Source of the DNA: Chryseobacterium polytrichastri
GTDB lineage: Bacteria; Bacteroidota; Bacteroidia; Flavobacteriales; Weeksellaceae
Direction of reading: 5' to 3'
Assembly (NCBI RefSeq): GCF_900142445.1
Contig: NZ_FRAV01000019.1
Coordinates: 33,665-97,664, forward strand
Length of the DNA stretch: 64,000 nt
The position numbers were made by a program, and so were the translations under genes. Within the stretch, counting starts at the first letter, position 1, and every line of letters starts with the position of its first letter. The notes below the pieces were generated by a model. It saw only the letters and a program-made list of their open reading frames with translations, did no database searches and was not told the DNA's origin. Of the stretch, positions 18,230 to 26,970 are shown one piece after another.

Positions 18230-19474
18230 ATGTTCCGTCACATTAATAAGTCGAAATTTTTGCTACTACTTATAGTTTTTACATTTTCTTGTTCTCAACA
18301 AGAAGAAAGTTTGTTTGCCGAAAATGTACCTGTTACACCAGATAATAACAAGCAATACGATGGGGTAATAGATTACCTTACGGATCTTGGGACTCTTAAT
18401 ATCAATGCATTTGCTAATGGAAATTATCCGGGTAAAAGTGATCCGTCTTTTATAAAAGATATTAATTCTCCTAGTTTTGCCTATTGTCATCCTGATGTAC
18501 AGTATTTTCCGAATGGATTTAACGGATATAAGTATTGGATGGTTTTTACCCCTTACTTTGGAGCAGTAGGTAATGATCAGAATTCTAAAAGATATGAAAA
18601 TCCAACAATCGTTGTGTCCAATGACGGTATAAACTGGAATGGTCCAAATGGGCCAGCCAATCCATTGCAAAGAGCTCCTTCCGTTAATGAAAGTTTTTCG
18701 GAAAATAAACAGGATCCTAGGCAAGGTTTCTGGTCAGATGTTGATTGGACATTTGAAAATGGAAAGTTCTCATTATATTATAGAGGCAGTCTTATAAAAG
18801 CTTCAGCTTTGAGAGCAAGGGGAGCTAAGAGTCAAAATAATTTGAGAAAATTATTGAAAAACTCTCAAAGAACTATTGTTAGACAAACTTCTACAGATGG
18901 AATATACTGGACTCCTCTGGAAGCTGTTTATACAAGTAATACACCGTATGCTCCTAAAAATAATCATATCATTTCACCAAGTATTGTTTACAATGGTAAA
19001 GGATATGTAAGCTATGAAGTGGAAAATAATATTAGTCCGAATTTTCCAGGAAATGACCCTTCATACATCATAACAAGAACATCTAATAACGGGTTAGATT
19101 TCTCAACCTTTAAACAAAGTAAGGTCGTTAATTTTATTAATAAACCTTGGACACAAGTTAATTCTGAATATGCACCATGGCATATACAGGCAACGTATGT
19201 AGATGGATATTATTTTCTATGTATTGCGGCCGGTGAGGTGAAAAAATATACTGCTGAAAGTCTTTATCTTGCTTTTTCTAAGGATGGACTTAATTTTAAA
19301 GTACTTCCTAAACCATTGGTGGAACATAATACATATAGATCTAGTATTTTCCCAATGAATACTAATAATGAGACAATTGACTTTGGGGCGGTTATTGCTT
19401 ATAAGACCGGTATTTTTAAGTATAGAGAGTTCAAGCTTAATAAAGAAAAGCTGGACGCATGTCTTTCTAAATAA
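18230..19474 (+). CDS. Lipoprotein with beta-propeller (glycosidase-like) domain and Asp-box-like repeats
   Basis: 414 residues from ATG 18230; ATG 18212 and a TTG at 18170 are in-frame alternatives. A lipoprotein signal ends FTFSC, Cys21. The rest looks like a five-bladed beta-propeller of the GH43/sialidase-like type: HPDVQYFPNGFNGYKYWMVF, YENPTIVVSNDGINW, WSDVDWTFENGKFSLYYRGS, STDGIYW, SPSIVYNGKGYVSYEVEN, SNNGLDF and SKDGLNF. The four S-x-(D/N)-G-x-x-(W/F) motifs recall Asp boxes on propeller blade edges. Similar unnamed proteins occur in polysaccharide clusters. It is followed after 5 bases by a GT2 gene, so it likely acts on or holds the glycan made here. Catalytic activity is not proven. 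Confidence 0.65.
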   Translation: MFRHINKSKFLLLLIVFTFSCSQQEESLFAENVPVTPDNNKQYDGVIDYLTDLGTLNINAFANGNYPGKSDPSFIKDINSPSFAYCHPDVQYFPNGFNGYKYWMVFTPYFGAVGNDQNSKRYENPTIVVSNDGINWNGPNGPANPLQRAPSVNESFSENKQDPRQGFWSDVDWTFENGKFSLYYRGSLIKASALRARGAKSQNNLRKLLKNSQRTIVRQTSTDGIYWTPLEAVYTSNTPYAPKNNHIISPSIVYNGKGYVSYEVENNISPNFPGNDPSYIITRTSNNGLDFSTFKQSKVVNFINKPWTQVNSEYAPWHIQATYVDGYYFLCIAAGEVKKYTAESLYLAFSKDGLNFKVLPKPLVEHNTYRSSIFPMNTNNETIDFGAVIAYKTGIFKYREFKLNKEKLDACLSK

Positions 19475-19479
19475 TAGGT

Positions 19480-20496
19480 ATGAATACTATTTCGGTCTCT
19501 GTAATTATTCCTATATATAATGCAGAGAAGTTTTTGGATGAAACATTAGAAAGTGTTATTCGTCAAAGCCTTGTCGATTTTGAACTTATTTTAATCAATG
19601 ATGGTAGCACAGATAACTCTGCATTTATTTGTGATAATTATTTGAAAAAAGACAAGAGAGTACAATATTTTATGCAGGAAAATTCAGGCGTTTCGGTAGC
19701 AAGAAATTTAGGATTATCCTACGCCCGTGGTGAATATGTTTTTTTTCTCGATTCTGATGATATTCTTGATTCTGAATTTTTGGAAACATCTTATAATGCA
19801 GCTAAAAAGCAGAATAGTGATATTACTATTGTTGGAGAAGAATTTTGCAGACGATTACCAAATGTCCCTGCATTGCCAACATGTGCTCAATTTTTGAAGA
19901 TGGATTTTTTGAACAAATATCCAGACATACGATTTCCTAAGAATATTCAGCCTTGTGAGGACGGTTTGTTTTCTCATCAATTAATTGCTTTAACCCAAAA
20001 TATAGGAACTAATCCTGATGGTATTTATCATTATAGACATCATGAAAATCAAAACCATTTAAAAATTAATGAAGACTGTTGGAAAGTCGTTCATCAGATT
20101 CCTATTTGGTTTGATATTTTAAATCAGTTTTATACAAATAACAATTTGTTTCATTCACATGCTCTTCATTTAGCACTTTTTATTGAGCATGAACCATTTG
20201 AACTTAGGTATTTATCTATGTCATTAGATAATGAGCAGAAAACTTTTTTATTTAATTTAATTAAAACATTTATGGTAAAAATTTTACCATATCTTTCTGA
20301 TAAAGAGGAGACATTACTAAGCACACCTTTTCTTTATTTTATCAATTCTAATAATGTTAACGATTTTGATCAGTTTTATAGAAAATATATAAAACGAAAG
20401 AAAATTAAAAAGAGAATATACCTATTTCTTATAAAGTTTATTCCACTTAGGAAATTGAGAAAACAAGTGAGAAGGACTATTTGTGAAAAATTTTAA
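19480..20496 (+). CDS. Glycosyltransferase family 2
   Basis: 338 residues. Canonical GT2 N-terminus: VSVIIPIYNAEKFLDETLES (6-25), LINDGSTDNS (38-47) and FFLDSDDILD (88-97), where the DSDD Asp residues coordinate the sugar nucleotide and metal. NSGVSVARNLGLSYARGEYV joins them. The C-terminal 120 residues are basic (YIKRKKIKKRIYLF) and may associate with the membrane. It begins 5 bases after the propeller lipoprotein and ends 3 bases before the next GT4 gene. Substrate unknown. Confidence 0.9.
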   Translation: MNTISVSVIIPIYNAEKFLDETLESVIRQSLVDFELILINDGSTDNSAFICDNYLKKDKRVQYFMQENSGVSVARNLGLSYARGEYVFFLDSDDILDSEFLETSYNAAKKQNSDITIVGEEFCRRLPNVPALPTCAQFLKMDFLNKYPDIRFPKNIQPCEDGLFSHQLIALTQNIGTNPDGIYHYRHHENQNHLKINEDCWKVVHQIPIWFDILNQFYTNNNLFHSHALHLALFIEHEPFELRYLSMSLDNEQKTFLFNLIKTFMVKILPYLSDKEETLLSTPFLYFINSNNVNDFDQFYRKYIKRKKIKKRIYLFLIKFIPLRKLRKQVRRTICEKF

Positions 20497-20499
20497 ATC

Positions 20500-21741
20500 A
20501 TGAAAATTTTATTCATACAACATAAGGGTTTTATTAACGGATCAGGAGGTACTGAAAAGATATGTAGTTTTTTGGCTAATGAATTTTCTAACTTGGGGCA
20601 TACAGTTGAGATTGCTACGAATGAAGATGTTGATGGAGAACCTGTTTTTAATCTAAAACAAGAAGTTTTGGTTACGAATATTTTTGACAGAAATATTCCT
20701 CAGATTGAACTGAAAAAAACTTTTAATTATAGAGGTTCCAATCCTCTAAAATGGATTTCTTATAAGATTCAAAAGAAATTAATTAAGAGGGATAACAAAA
20801 AATTAATTAAACAAAATGGTGGTGCTAATGAACTTTTTAAGTTAAATCTCCATAACCGATCAAAAGCTTGGAAATCTTATATTGATGCTTTACATCCAGA
20901 TATTATTATAACAATGTCTATAAGTTCTCTTTTAGAAATTACTTTTAGAAACGAATTTAAGGTTCCAATAATTAATTCCACGAATGGAAGACCAGATTAT
21001 GATTATTCTGATGTTTTGTGGTATAGAAGTCCTTTTGAAATGGATTTATTAAGAAATGCTTATCAAAAACTTTCTGGTATTCAAGTTTTATTTGACAGTT
21101 ACAAAGATTTTCTTCCAGATACATTTCACGGGAAAGCTGTAACTATTCCTAATCCGGTACCTCAATTTCCGGATACTGAAATGGTAGATCTTAAGGTGAT
21201 AAAGAAAAGGTATAAGATTATTAATATTGGTTCTTTAGCAACGGATTGTAAACAGCAGCATGTTGCAATTGATGTTTTTGCTTCTATTGCAGAACGTTTC
21301 CCAGATTGGGATTTACACTTTTGGGGGCTTGGAAATGATTTTAATTTTCTGAAGGATAAAATTCAGAAAGTTAATTTACAAAACCGGATATTTTTGAATG
21401 GCTTTACTCATGATCCCATAGCAGAATTAAAAGACTCTGATATTTTTATTTTCCCAAGTAAATATGAAGGCTTTGGACTAGCCTTAGCTGAAGCAATGTC
21501 TTTGGGACTTCCTGCTTTAGGATTTACGACATGTTCTGGGGTTAATGAGCTTATACAACATGACGAGAGTGGGTTTCTTGCTCAAAATACTGAAGACCTT
21601 AGAGTCTATCTTGAAAAGCTGATGAGTGATTGTACTTTACGTTCCGAATTAGGAAAAAAAGCTCATTTTGAAATGAAAAAATATACTCCCAAAACAATTG
21701 GCAATGAATGGGAGTTTTTCTTAAAAGCATTTGCTTCTTAA
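20500..21741 (+). CDS. Glycosyltransferase family 4
   Basis: 413 residues. The N-terminal GT-B domain opens with ILFIQHKGFINGSGGTEKIC, where the Gly-rich loop contacts the donor. The C-terminal domain has INIGSLATDCKQQHVAIDVF and the EX7E-type segment YEGFGLALAEAMSLGLPALG. It resembles poly-glycosyl and amylovoran-type GT4 enzymes. It is the last plus-strand gene of the island; its stop is only 4 bases from the stop of the convergent gene at 21746. Both stop codons lie in a small palindrome (TCTTAA-TTTG-TTAAGA, 21736-21751), which is too weak to call a terminator. Confidence 0.9.
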   Translation: MKILFIQHKGFINGSGGTEKICSFLANEFSNLGHTVEIATNEDVDGEPVFNLKQEVLVTNIFDRNIPQIELKKTFNYRGSNPLKWISYKIQKKLIKRDNKKLIKQNGGANELFKLNLHNRSKAWKSYIDALHPDIIITMSISSLLEITFRNEFKVPIINSTNGRPDYDYSDVLWYRSPFEMDLLRNAYQKLSGIQVLFDSYKDFLPDTFHGKAVTIPNPVPQFPDTEMVDLKVIKKRYKIINIGSLATDCKQQHVAIDVFASIAERFPDWDLHFWGLGNDFNFLKDKIQKVNLQNRIFLNGFTHDPIAELKDSDIFIFPSKYEGFGLALAEAMSLGLPALGFTTCSGVNELIQHDESGFLAQNTEDLRVYLEKLMSDCTLRSELGKKAHFEMKKYTPKTIGNEWEFFLKAFAS

Positions 21742-21745
21742 TTTG

Positions 21746-22957
21746 TTAAGATAACATACTGAAAATTTCTTCTTTTTGAGCGTCAATTGAGAAAGGATAA
21801 ATTCCTTTTTCAGAATTGTTATGAAGGGTATTCCAAAGTGTTGTGTTTGTACAAATAGCAATGACATTATCTGCGAATTTCTGATAATCTTCATTACCCG
21901 CAATAAGTGCTGTAATTCCATCTTCTAAAAACATTCCTTCTGCTCCGATTTCGGTTGTTAAAACAGGAAGTGTATATTCCAAAGCCTGACCAATTTTACC
22001 TTTTACTCCAGCCCCAAAACGTAATGGAGAAACTGAAGCAAAACATTTCTCGTAATATGGGATAATATTTTCAACATATCCCGCGATTTCAAAGTTTTCA
22101 GAATTCATTTTCTGTATAAACTCCGGTGATTCTGAACCTATAATGGTGATTTTAAGATTAGGTAGCTTTTCCCAGACTAGAGGCATTATTTTATTATAAA
22201 GAACTTCAACAGCATCTACATTAGGATCGTGTAGGAAAGTGCCGATGAAAAATATACTTTCTCTTTTTTCAAAAGGGGGCATATCTTCAGGTTTTACTTT
22301 CAGGTTATGAACATTACTGACTGTGAAAAGTTTTGACTCATCAACAAAAGATTTCATAAATTCTTTTTCTTTATCACTAATTACAGCAATCTTATCTGCT
22401 TTTTTACAAAGCTCAGTTTCAATATATTTGTAATGAAGAACTTCTTTTGCTCTTTGTTTGTCATATTTTATTTCAAGACCTCTTTCCATTCTAAGGTAAT
22501 GAATATCAACCATATCATAGATTATCTTTGCATGAGGAGCTTCTTTTCTGAAAAAATCTAAATAATATTCAAAAAGTTCAGGTCTGTGACACCAAACAAA
22601 ATCAAGAGTTGGGAGTAAGCTATTAATGAAATGTTTTTTACCTTTCATTATCCCAAATTTGTTTATAAATGGAGCATAAACAGTTACATTATGATTATTG
22701 AAATTTTGAATATATTTTTTAGATTCTATGGTTGGAATTGATTTTCTCCAATCCATTAGATATACATTGTAATATTTGGCTAAAAATTTAGCAATTTCTG
22801 TAATTCGATTAGATGCTGAATCTTTATCAAAAGTCGGAATTTGACTGTCTATAATAAGAATGTTTTTTTTATTTTTATCAGGGACAATGTTTTTGTCTGA
22901 TAAAGGATAATGATTCTTAATATGGATGTAATTTTTTATCTTTCGTTTAATTCCCAT
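21746..22957 (-). CDS. Glycosyltransferase family 4/1-type
   Basis: 403 residues. ILIIDSQIPTFDKDSASNRI opens a GT-B N-domain; IFFIGTFLHDPNVDAVEVLY and the acceptor-side PLRFGAGVKGKIGQALEYTL with ALEYTLPVLTTEIGAEGM form the donor-binding C-domain. The profile is that of glycosyltransferases that extend cell-surface polysaccharides. It is the last gene of the minus-strand run and starts 4 bases after the stop of the gene at 22962. No export signal is present. Confidence 0.85.
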   Translation of the reverse strand: MGIKRKIKNYIHIKNHYPLSDKNIVPDKNKKNILIIDSQIPTFDKDSASNRITEIAKFLAKYYNVYLMDWRKSIPTIESKKYIQNFNNHNVTVYAPFINKFGIMKGKKHFINSLLPTLDFVWCHRPELFEYYLDFFRKEAPHAKIIYDMVDIHYLRMERGLEIKYDKQRAKEVLHYKYIETELCKKADKIAVISDKEKEFMKSFVDESKLFTVSNVHNLKVKPEDMPPFEKRESIFFIGTFLHDPNVDAVEVLYNKIMPLVWEKLPNLKITIIGSESPEFIQKMNSENFEIAGYVENIIPYYEKCFASVSPLRFGAGVKGKIGQALEYTLPVLTTEIGAEGMFLEDGITALIAGNEDYQKFADNVIAICTNTTLWNTLHNNSEKGIYPFSIDAQKEEIFSMLS

Positions 22958-22961
22958 CGGG

Positions 22962-23900
22962 TTATAATTTAAATATTCTTTTTGTAAAGCACCTTACACT
23001 GTATTTATCAAGAATGTTTTGTGAAATCTCTATGTAGGGTAATTCAAGGAATTCTATGATTTCATGAGTGCTAATATCTTCACTGTTTATGATCAACATA
23101 TTATTGGGATGATAAAAATCGTAATTTTTCACCATTGAATTTGTTGTGATAAGTTTTTTTCTGTAACCCAAACTTTCAAAAGTTCTGAAAGAAAGACCTT
23201 TTTGGTCTAATCTCTGTATATCTATCATTGCTTTTGATTCTGAAATAATTTTTTTTGTTTCTTCTAAAGATAGATATTTTGTTGTGGAGATCAAATGCGG
23301 ATAACTCAGTTTTTCAAACCAAAATAATATAAAGTGAATTCTAAGTCCTGCGGCAAATAATACTTTAGATATATGATCAATTTCATTAATCCTGGAATCA
23401 TATGATGAGATATTAAAAACATCATATTTTACTTCATTAGATGCTATCTTTTCGTCATATATAAAATTAGTTGTCTCTATAAAATTGTGTTCTTCAATAT
23501 CTTCTTTTTCGTACGAATATATCTCATCAAAAAAATGGGCTATCTCAAGTTGTTTAGGGTATTTTTTACAGCTATCATAATAGTAAGCTATAAAACTATC
23601 TGTGTTATTTTTTAATTCTTTTAATAAAGAGATATCAACAAGATCTGGGCGAATAATAAAAATAATATCCTGTTTTTCTTTAATTTGTTGAACAATTTGT
23701 TTATTGAAGAATTCTTTTTTTATGTTTTTACCGAAGAGTTTTGTGATACCATTCCATATTTTTACGCCTAAGTTAGGGTACTTATACTTTATAGAATCTG
23801 TTTTAATATCTGTTACAGTTACATGAGAGTGGAGTTCTTGAACTACAAAGTCAATATATCCGTAAGCAAAAGGATAAATTAATGTAATCTTCTTCGACAT
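22962..23900 (-). CDS. CgeB-like glycosyltransferase, paralogue of the gene at 24976
   Basis: 312 residues. It begins KKITLIYPFAYGYIDFVVQE and shares long stretches with the 318-residue protein encoded at 24976-25932: a central FNISSYDSR, then QKGLSFRTFESLGYRKKLIT and NYDFYHPNN. The FESLG.KKLITTN segment corresponds to the donor-binding C-terminal half of CgeB/lipopolysaccharide-type GT-B proteins. The first domain is weakly conserved. Its start overlaps the preceding stop by one base (TAATG), so translation is probably coupled. Enzyme activity is inferred from fold resemblance only. Confidence 0.7.
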   Translation of the reverse strand: MSKKITLIYPFAYGYIDFVVQELHSHVTVTDIKTDSIKYKYPNLGVKIWNGITKLFGKNIKKEFFNKQIVQQIKEKQDIIFIIRPDLVDISLLKELKNNTDSFIAYYYDSCKKYPKQLEIAHFFDEIYSYEKEDIEEHNFIETTNFIYDEKIASNEVKYDVFNISSYDSRINEIDHISKVLFAAGLRIHFILFWFEKLSYPHLISTTKYLSLEETKKIISESKAMIDIQRLDQKGLSFRTFESLGYRKKLITTNSMVKNYDFYHPNNMLIINSEDISTHEIIEFLELPYIEISQNILDKYSVRCFTKRIFKL

Positions 23901-24886
23901 TATCTAAATATTTCTTGTAATTTTTTTTCGAAAGCCTGCTCTTCATTCAAAACCATATTTTTATAAATTTTGAATTGAGGAATATGCTCTGGATAATTAT
24001 CCAAAACTTCTTTTATTTTCGTTATAATTTCAGGAATTCTTTTTTCACTAAAATCAAATTTATATTCTTCAGGAATCGTAAGGTCCTCATAATAGGCTGA
24101 TGAACCGTTTTTTCCTGAAATAATGCAACAATCTTGGGAAACAGATTCTCTTAACATCTTATCCCGCCCAGGGTTTTCTCCAAAATCAACGTATAATAAT
24201 GATTTTGACATTAGGTCTTTTATTTGGAGGGCGTTCATGTTTTGAATAGGAATCCACGTTAGCTCAGGTGAGCTTTTAATTAATTCCGAAATTTCCTTTT
24301 TCCCTTTTTTGGGGTTATATAATATTGTTTTGTTTGAAATGTCCTTTTGGATAGGTTGAGTATTATCTAAAAATATAGGATTAATATAATCGCATACAAA
24401 ATCTATTTGATTTTCATGAATACCATGATTCTTTATATAGATAGAAGATCTGAAAGACTGTGCCCATTGAAAAACATTCGGCAGAGGTTCAAAATGATAT
24501 TCTTTATCTTCTTGTTTGTAAAATAGCTTTGTGAAAAAACTTTGTTTTCTTATTCTATAATCCATTAAGATTTTGTAAAAATCTACACTCAGCCACCAGA
24601 TGATTTTTTGGCTTAAAGGATATTTTTTTACCAAGAATGTCATTGACTCTGGGATTATCAGAATGTTTTCAGGACTGTCTTCAACAGTATCTATTTCACC
24701 CGTTTTATAAATAGAATAGTTTTCTGGTTTAGCATTAGCTCTTTTGGGAATGTAATGCATAAACACATTATTATAGTTCAGCTCATAAAGTTTATTTGAT
24801 AGCTGATGGAGTGCTTCCGGACCACCTGTTACTTTTCTTGGAGGGCAGAATATGATGATTTTGGAAGTATCTGTATACGAAATCAT
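23900..24886 (-). CDS. Glycosyltransferase-like protein (GT-B), function unassigned
   Basis: 328 residues. The N-terminus IIIFCPPRKVTGGPEALHQL has the Gly-rich loop of GT-B enzymes. The C-terminal half includes YVDFGENPGRDKMLRESVSQ and CCIISGKNGSSAYYED, which look like the nucleotide-sugar site of rhamnosyl or fucosyltransferase-like enzymes without a classic EX7E motif. It lies between the two CgeB-like paralogues; its stop overlaps the next start, and 89 AT-rich bases separate it from the upstream gene. I do not recognise a named family. Confidence 0.65.
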   Translation of the reverse strand: MISYTDTSKIIIFCPPRKVTGGPEALHQLSNKLYELNYNNVFMHYIPKRANAKPENYSIYKTGEIDTVEDSPENILIIPESMTFLVKKYPLSQKIIWWLSVDFYKILMDYRIRKQSFFTKLFYKQEDKEYHFEPLPNVFQWAQSFRSSIYIKNHGIHENQIDFVCDYINPIFLDNTQPIQKDISNKTILYNPKKGKKEISELIKSSPELTWIPIQNMNALQIKDLMSKSLLYVDFGENPGRDKMLRESVSQDCCIISGKNGSSAYYEDLTIPEEYKFDFSEKRIPEIITKIKEVLDNYPEHIPQFKIYKNMVLNEEQAFEKKLQEIFR

Positions 24887-24975
24887 AAAGGAAATGAATT
24901 AAAAATAGGCTATTGAAAATATACAATCAATTACCGGTTGCTATAATACTATTTAATTTTTAAAATTACAAAACT

Positions 24976-25932
24976 TTAATTAACCAATTCGTCTACCCAG
25001 TTATCTATCAGATATTTATTTAAAATGTCTTGTGGGATGTCAATGTAAGACGTTTCAAAGAAATGGTCAGTAATTTTTATATCCTCAATATCGTCTATAA
25101 CGAATATATTTTCGGGATTATAAAAATCATAATTAATAATATCTGTATTTGTTGTAATTAGTTTTTTCTTGAGACCTAAACTTTCAAATACTCTAAAGCT
25201 TAATCCTTGTTGATTACTTCTATTAATATCCAACATTATTTCAGATTGTTCTAATAAATGGTTGATATCCGAAATAGATAAGGTACATTTTGAGAACTCT
25301 ATATAAGGATCATTATTTTCTTTAGAGGTGAAAATAATAATTTTACTTTTCACATCCATATTATACAACGTTTCCGCTATTTTTTTTACAATAGGAAATC
25401 TTTTGTCGTATGAGCTGATATTGAATACTTTATATTTGTATTTTAGAACCGTTTTAGTAACGGTTTTATAGATAAAATTTGTTTTAAAGTGTAAATTATA
25501 CTTTTTACAATCCTTTTTCTCAAATGAAAAAACCTTATCAAAAAGAGAAAGTATATTTTTTGTTTTTGGATACCTATTAATAGAATCATTGATGATTAAT
25601 ACTGATTTACTTGCTTTTTTATTAATAGCTTCTATCGTTTGTTGAGACAGAAAATCAGCTTTTATATAGATGGCGGTATCTATTGATTTGAGATTTTTAA
25701 TTTCATTTAAAATGGTCTCATTATAATGGATGTGTTTAAGATTGGCTATTCCTAAATTTTTCGTGAAAAAATTAAGAGCTTTATGTGAAAACCCAGGATA
25801 TTTATACTTAAAGCTGTGAAAATTTATGTGCTTTACTTCATAAGATTTTCTCTCCAAAGCATCGGCAATGTATTGATTATAGCCCCAATTATCGTAGGTT
25901 ATTAAAAGTATGAGCTTTTTATTTTTTTGCAT
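24976..25932 (-). CDS. CgeB-like glycosyltransferase, paralogue of the gene at 22962
   Basis: 318 residues. Shared landmarks with the paralogue are YKYPG near residue 45, FNISSYDKRFPIV in the middle, and QQGLSFRVFESLGLKKKLIT followed by NYDFYNPENI near the end. Overall identity is modest, so the duplication is old or the two have taken different acceptors. No signal peptide or membrane segment is seen. It follows the GT9 gene by 32 bases in the same direction. The role as a sugar transferase in surface glycan assembly is an inference from context. Confidence 0.7.
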   Translation of the reverse strand: MQKNKKLILLITYDNWGYNQYIADALERKSYEVKHINFHSFKYKYPGFSHKALNFFTKNLGIANLKHIHYNETILNEIKNLKSIDTAIYIKADFLSQQTIEAINKKASKSVLIINDSINRYPKTKNILSLFDKVFSFEKKDCKKYNLHFKTNFIYKTVTKTVLKYKYKVFNISSYDKRFPIVKKIAETLYNMDVKSKIIIFTSKENNDPYIEFSKCTLSISDINHLLEQSEIMLDINRSNQQGLSFRVFESLGLKKKLITTNTDIINYDFYNPENIFVIDDIEDIKITDHFFETSYIDIPQDILNKYLIDNWVDELVN

Positions 25933-25964
25933 TCTATCTCTCTATTCTTAATTCTTACAATTAA

Positions 25965-26969
25965 TTACACTAATGTTTTGTCCAAGAATTCTTCCAAATC
26001 ATTTTTCAAAAATGAAGGTTTGAAATCTGAATAGGTTTTAGAATCAGGTACAAAATTTGTAATATGCAAAAATCTATCCATTTCTGGATTACTGCTCCAC
26101 GCCCAATCTGATAACTGAATGTGAGGAGAAAAAATTGTAAAAGTAGGAATGTCCAAAGCTTTGCTAAGATTAGTAGCGCCACCTTCATTACCTATAAGAC
26201 ATTTGCAAAGGCTTGTGACCGAAGCAAATTCACGTAAGTTTCTAGTATCGAAGTTTTTTATAATTAATTTTTTAGTGTTGGGGGATATCAAGGTGAGCAG
26301 TTTCTCAAACAATCCCTTTTGAGATGGAAGGTAGTTGCATAGAATCTTAGCATCAGGCTTATAATAGGCAATATATTCCAACAATTCAGCCATATATTCT
26401 ATAGGATATGTTTTCTCTTCAGAACTACCGAAAGTACTTATCATAACCAAATTGTCATGAGAAGATAATCCATTTTCAGCAAGAATTTTATGAGCATTAT
26501 TCACTTCTTCCTCTAGCAAATATACTTTGGGAAATACTTCCTGAAATTGAATTTGTAAAGGTTCTAGCATCAATAATCGATGTTCAATACCTAAAGTAGT
26601 ATTTTTTGATTTTAATTTTTTATCTCTTTTTACTGGGAAATTGTAAAAAAATTGAGTGTATTTTTTTAAAAAACCAATTCGTGTTTTTGCTCCTGAAAAT
26701 AAAGTTATAATGCCTGTTTCAATTTTTGAATACAGGTCTATAACTAAATCAAATTTTTGTCGTTTTATATCTGCTAAAGTATTAATCATGCTATCTTTAA
26801 AAAAGATAACATGATTAACATAAGGGTTTCCAATTAAGATTTGAGCATGTTTCTCGTCTAGGAGAAAGCTAATTTCGGCCTGTGGATATTTTTTTTTCAA
26901 TAAAGGAAGAATTGTACTCGTCACAAGTACATCACCCATGAATTTTTTTTGAATAATTAAAATTTTCAT
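25965..26969 (-). CDS. Glycosyltransferase family 9 (heptosyltransferase-like)
   Basis: 334 residues from ATG 26969 (MKILIIQKKFMGDVLVTSTI); an in-frame start at 27002 would overlap rocD and adds a non-homologous tail. The N-terminal MGDVLVTSTILPLLKKKYPQ and the C-terminal CLIGNEGGATNLSKALDIPT with FTIFSP match ADP-heptose:LPS heptosyltransferases (WaaC/WaaF/RfaQ). These add heptose to the inner core of lipopolysaccharide. Bacteroidota often use other sugars, so the donor is uncertain. It starts 1 base after the rocD stop, so both are probably on one message. Confidence 0.85.
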   Translation of the reverse strand: MKILIIQKKFMGDVLVTSTILPLLKKKYPQAEISFLLDEKHAQILIGNPYVNHVIFFKDSMINTLADIKRQKFDLVIDLYSKIETGIITLFSGAKTRIGFLKKYTQFFYNFPVKRDKKLKSKNTTLGIEHRLLMLEPLQIQFQEVFPKVYLLEEEVNNAHKILAENGLSSHDNLVMISTFGSSEEKTYPIEYMAELLEYIAYYKPDAKILCNYLPSQKGLFEKLLTLISPNTKKLIIKNFDTRNLREFASVTSLCKCLIGNEGGATNLSKALDIPTFTIFSPHIQLSDWAWSSNPEMDRFLHITNFVPDSKTYSDFKPSFLKNDLEEFLDKTLV

Positions 26970-26970
26970 A

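Noticed and set aside
14906..26969. Complete capsule or O-antigen biosynthesis locus
   Set aside because: No flippase, polymerase, chain-length regulator or sugar-nucleotide synthesis genes are visible; only transferases and one lipoprotein.
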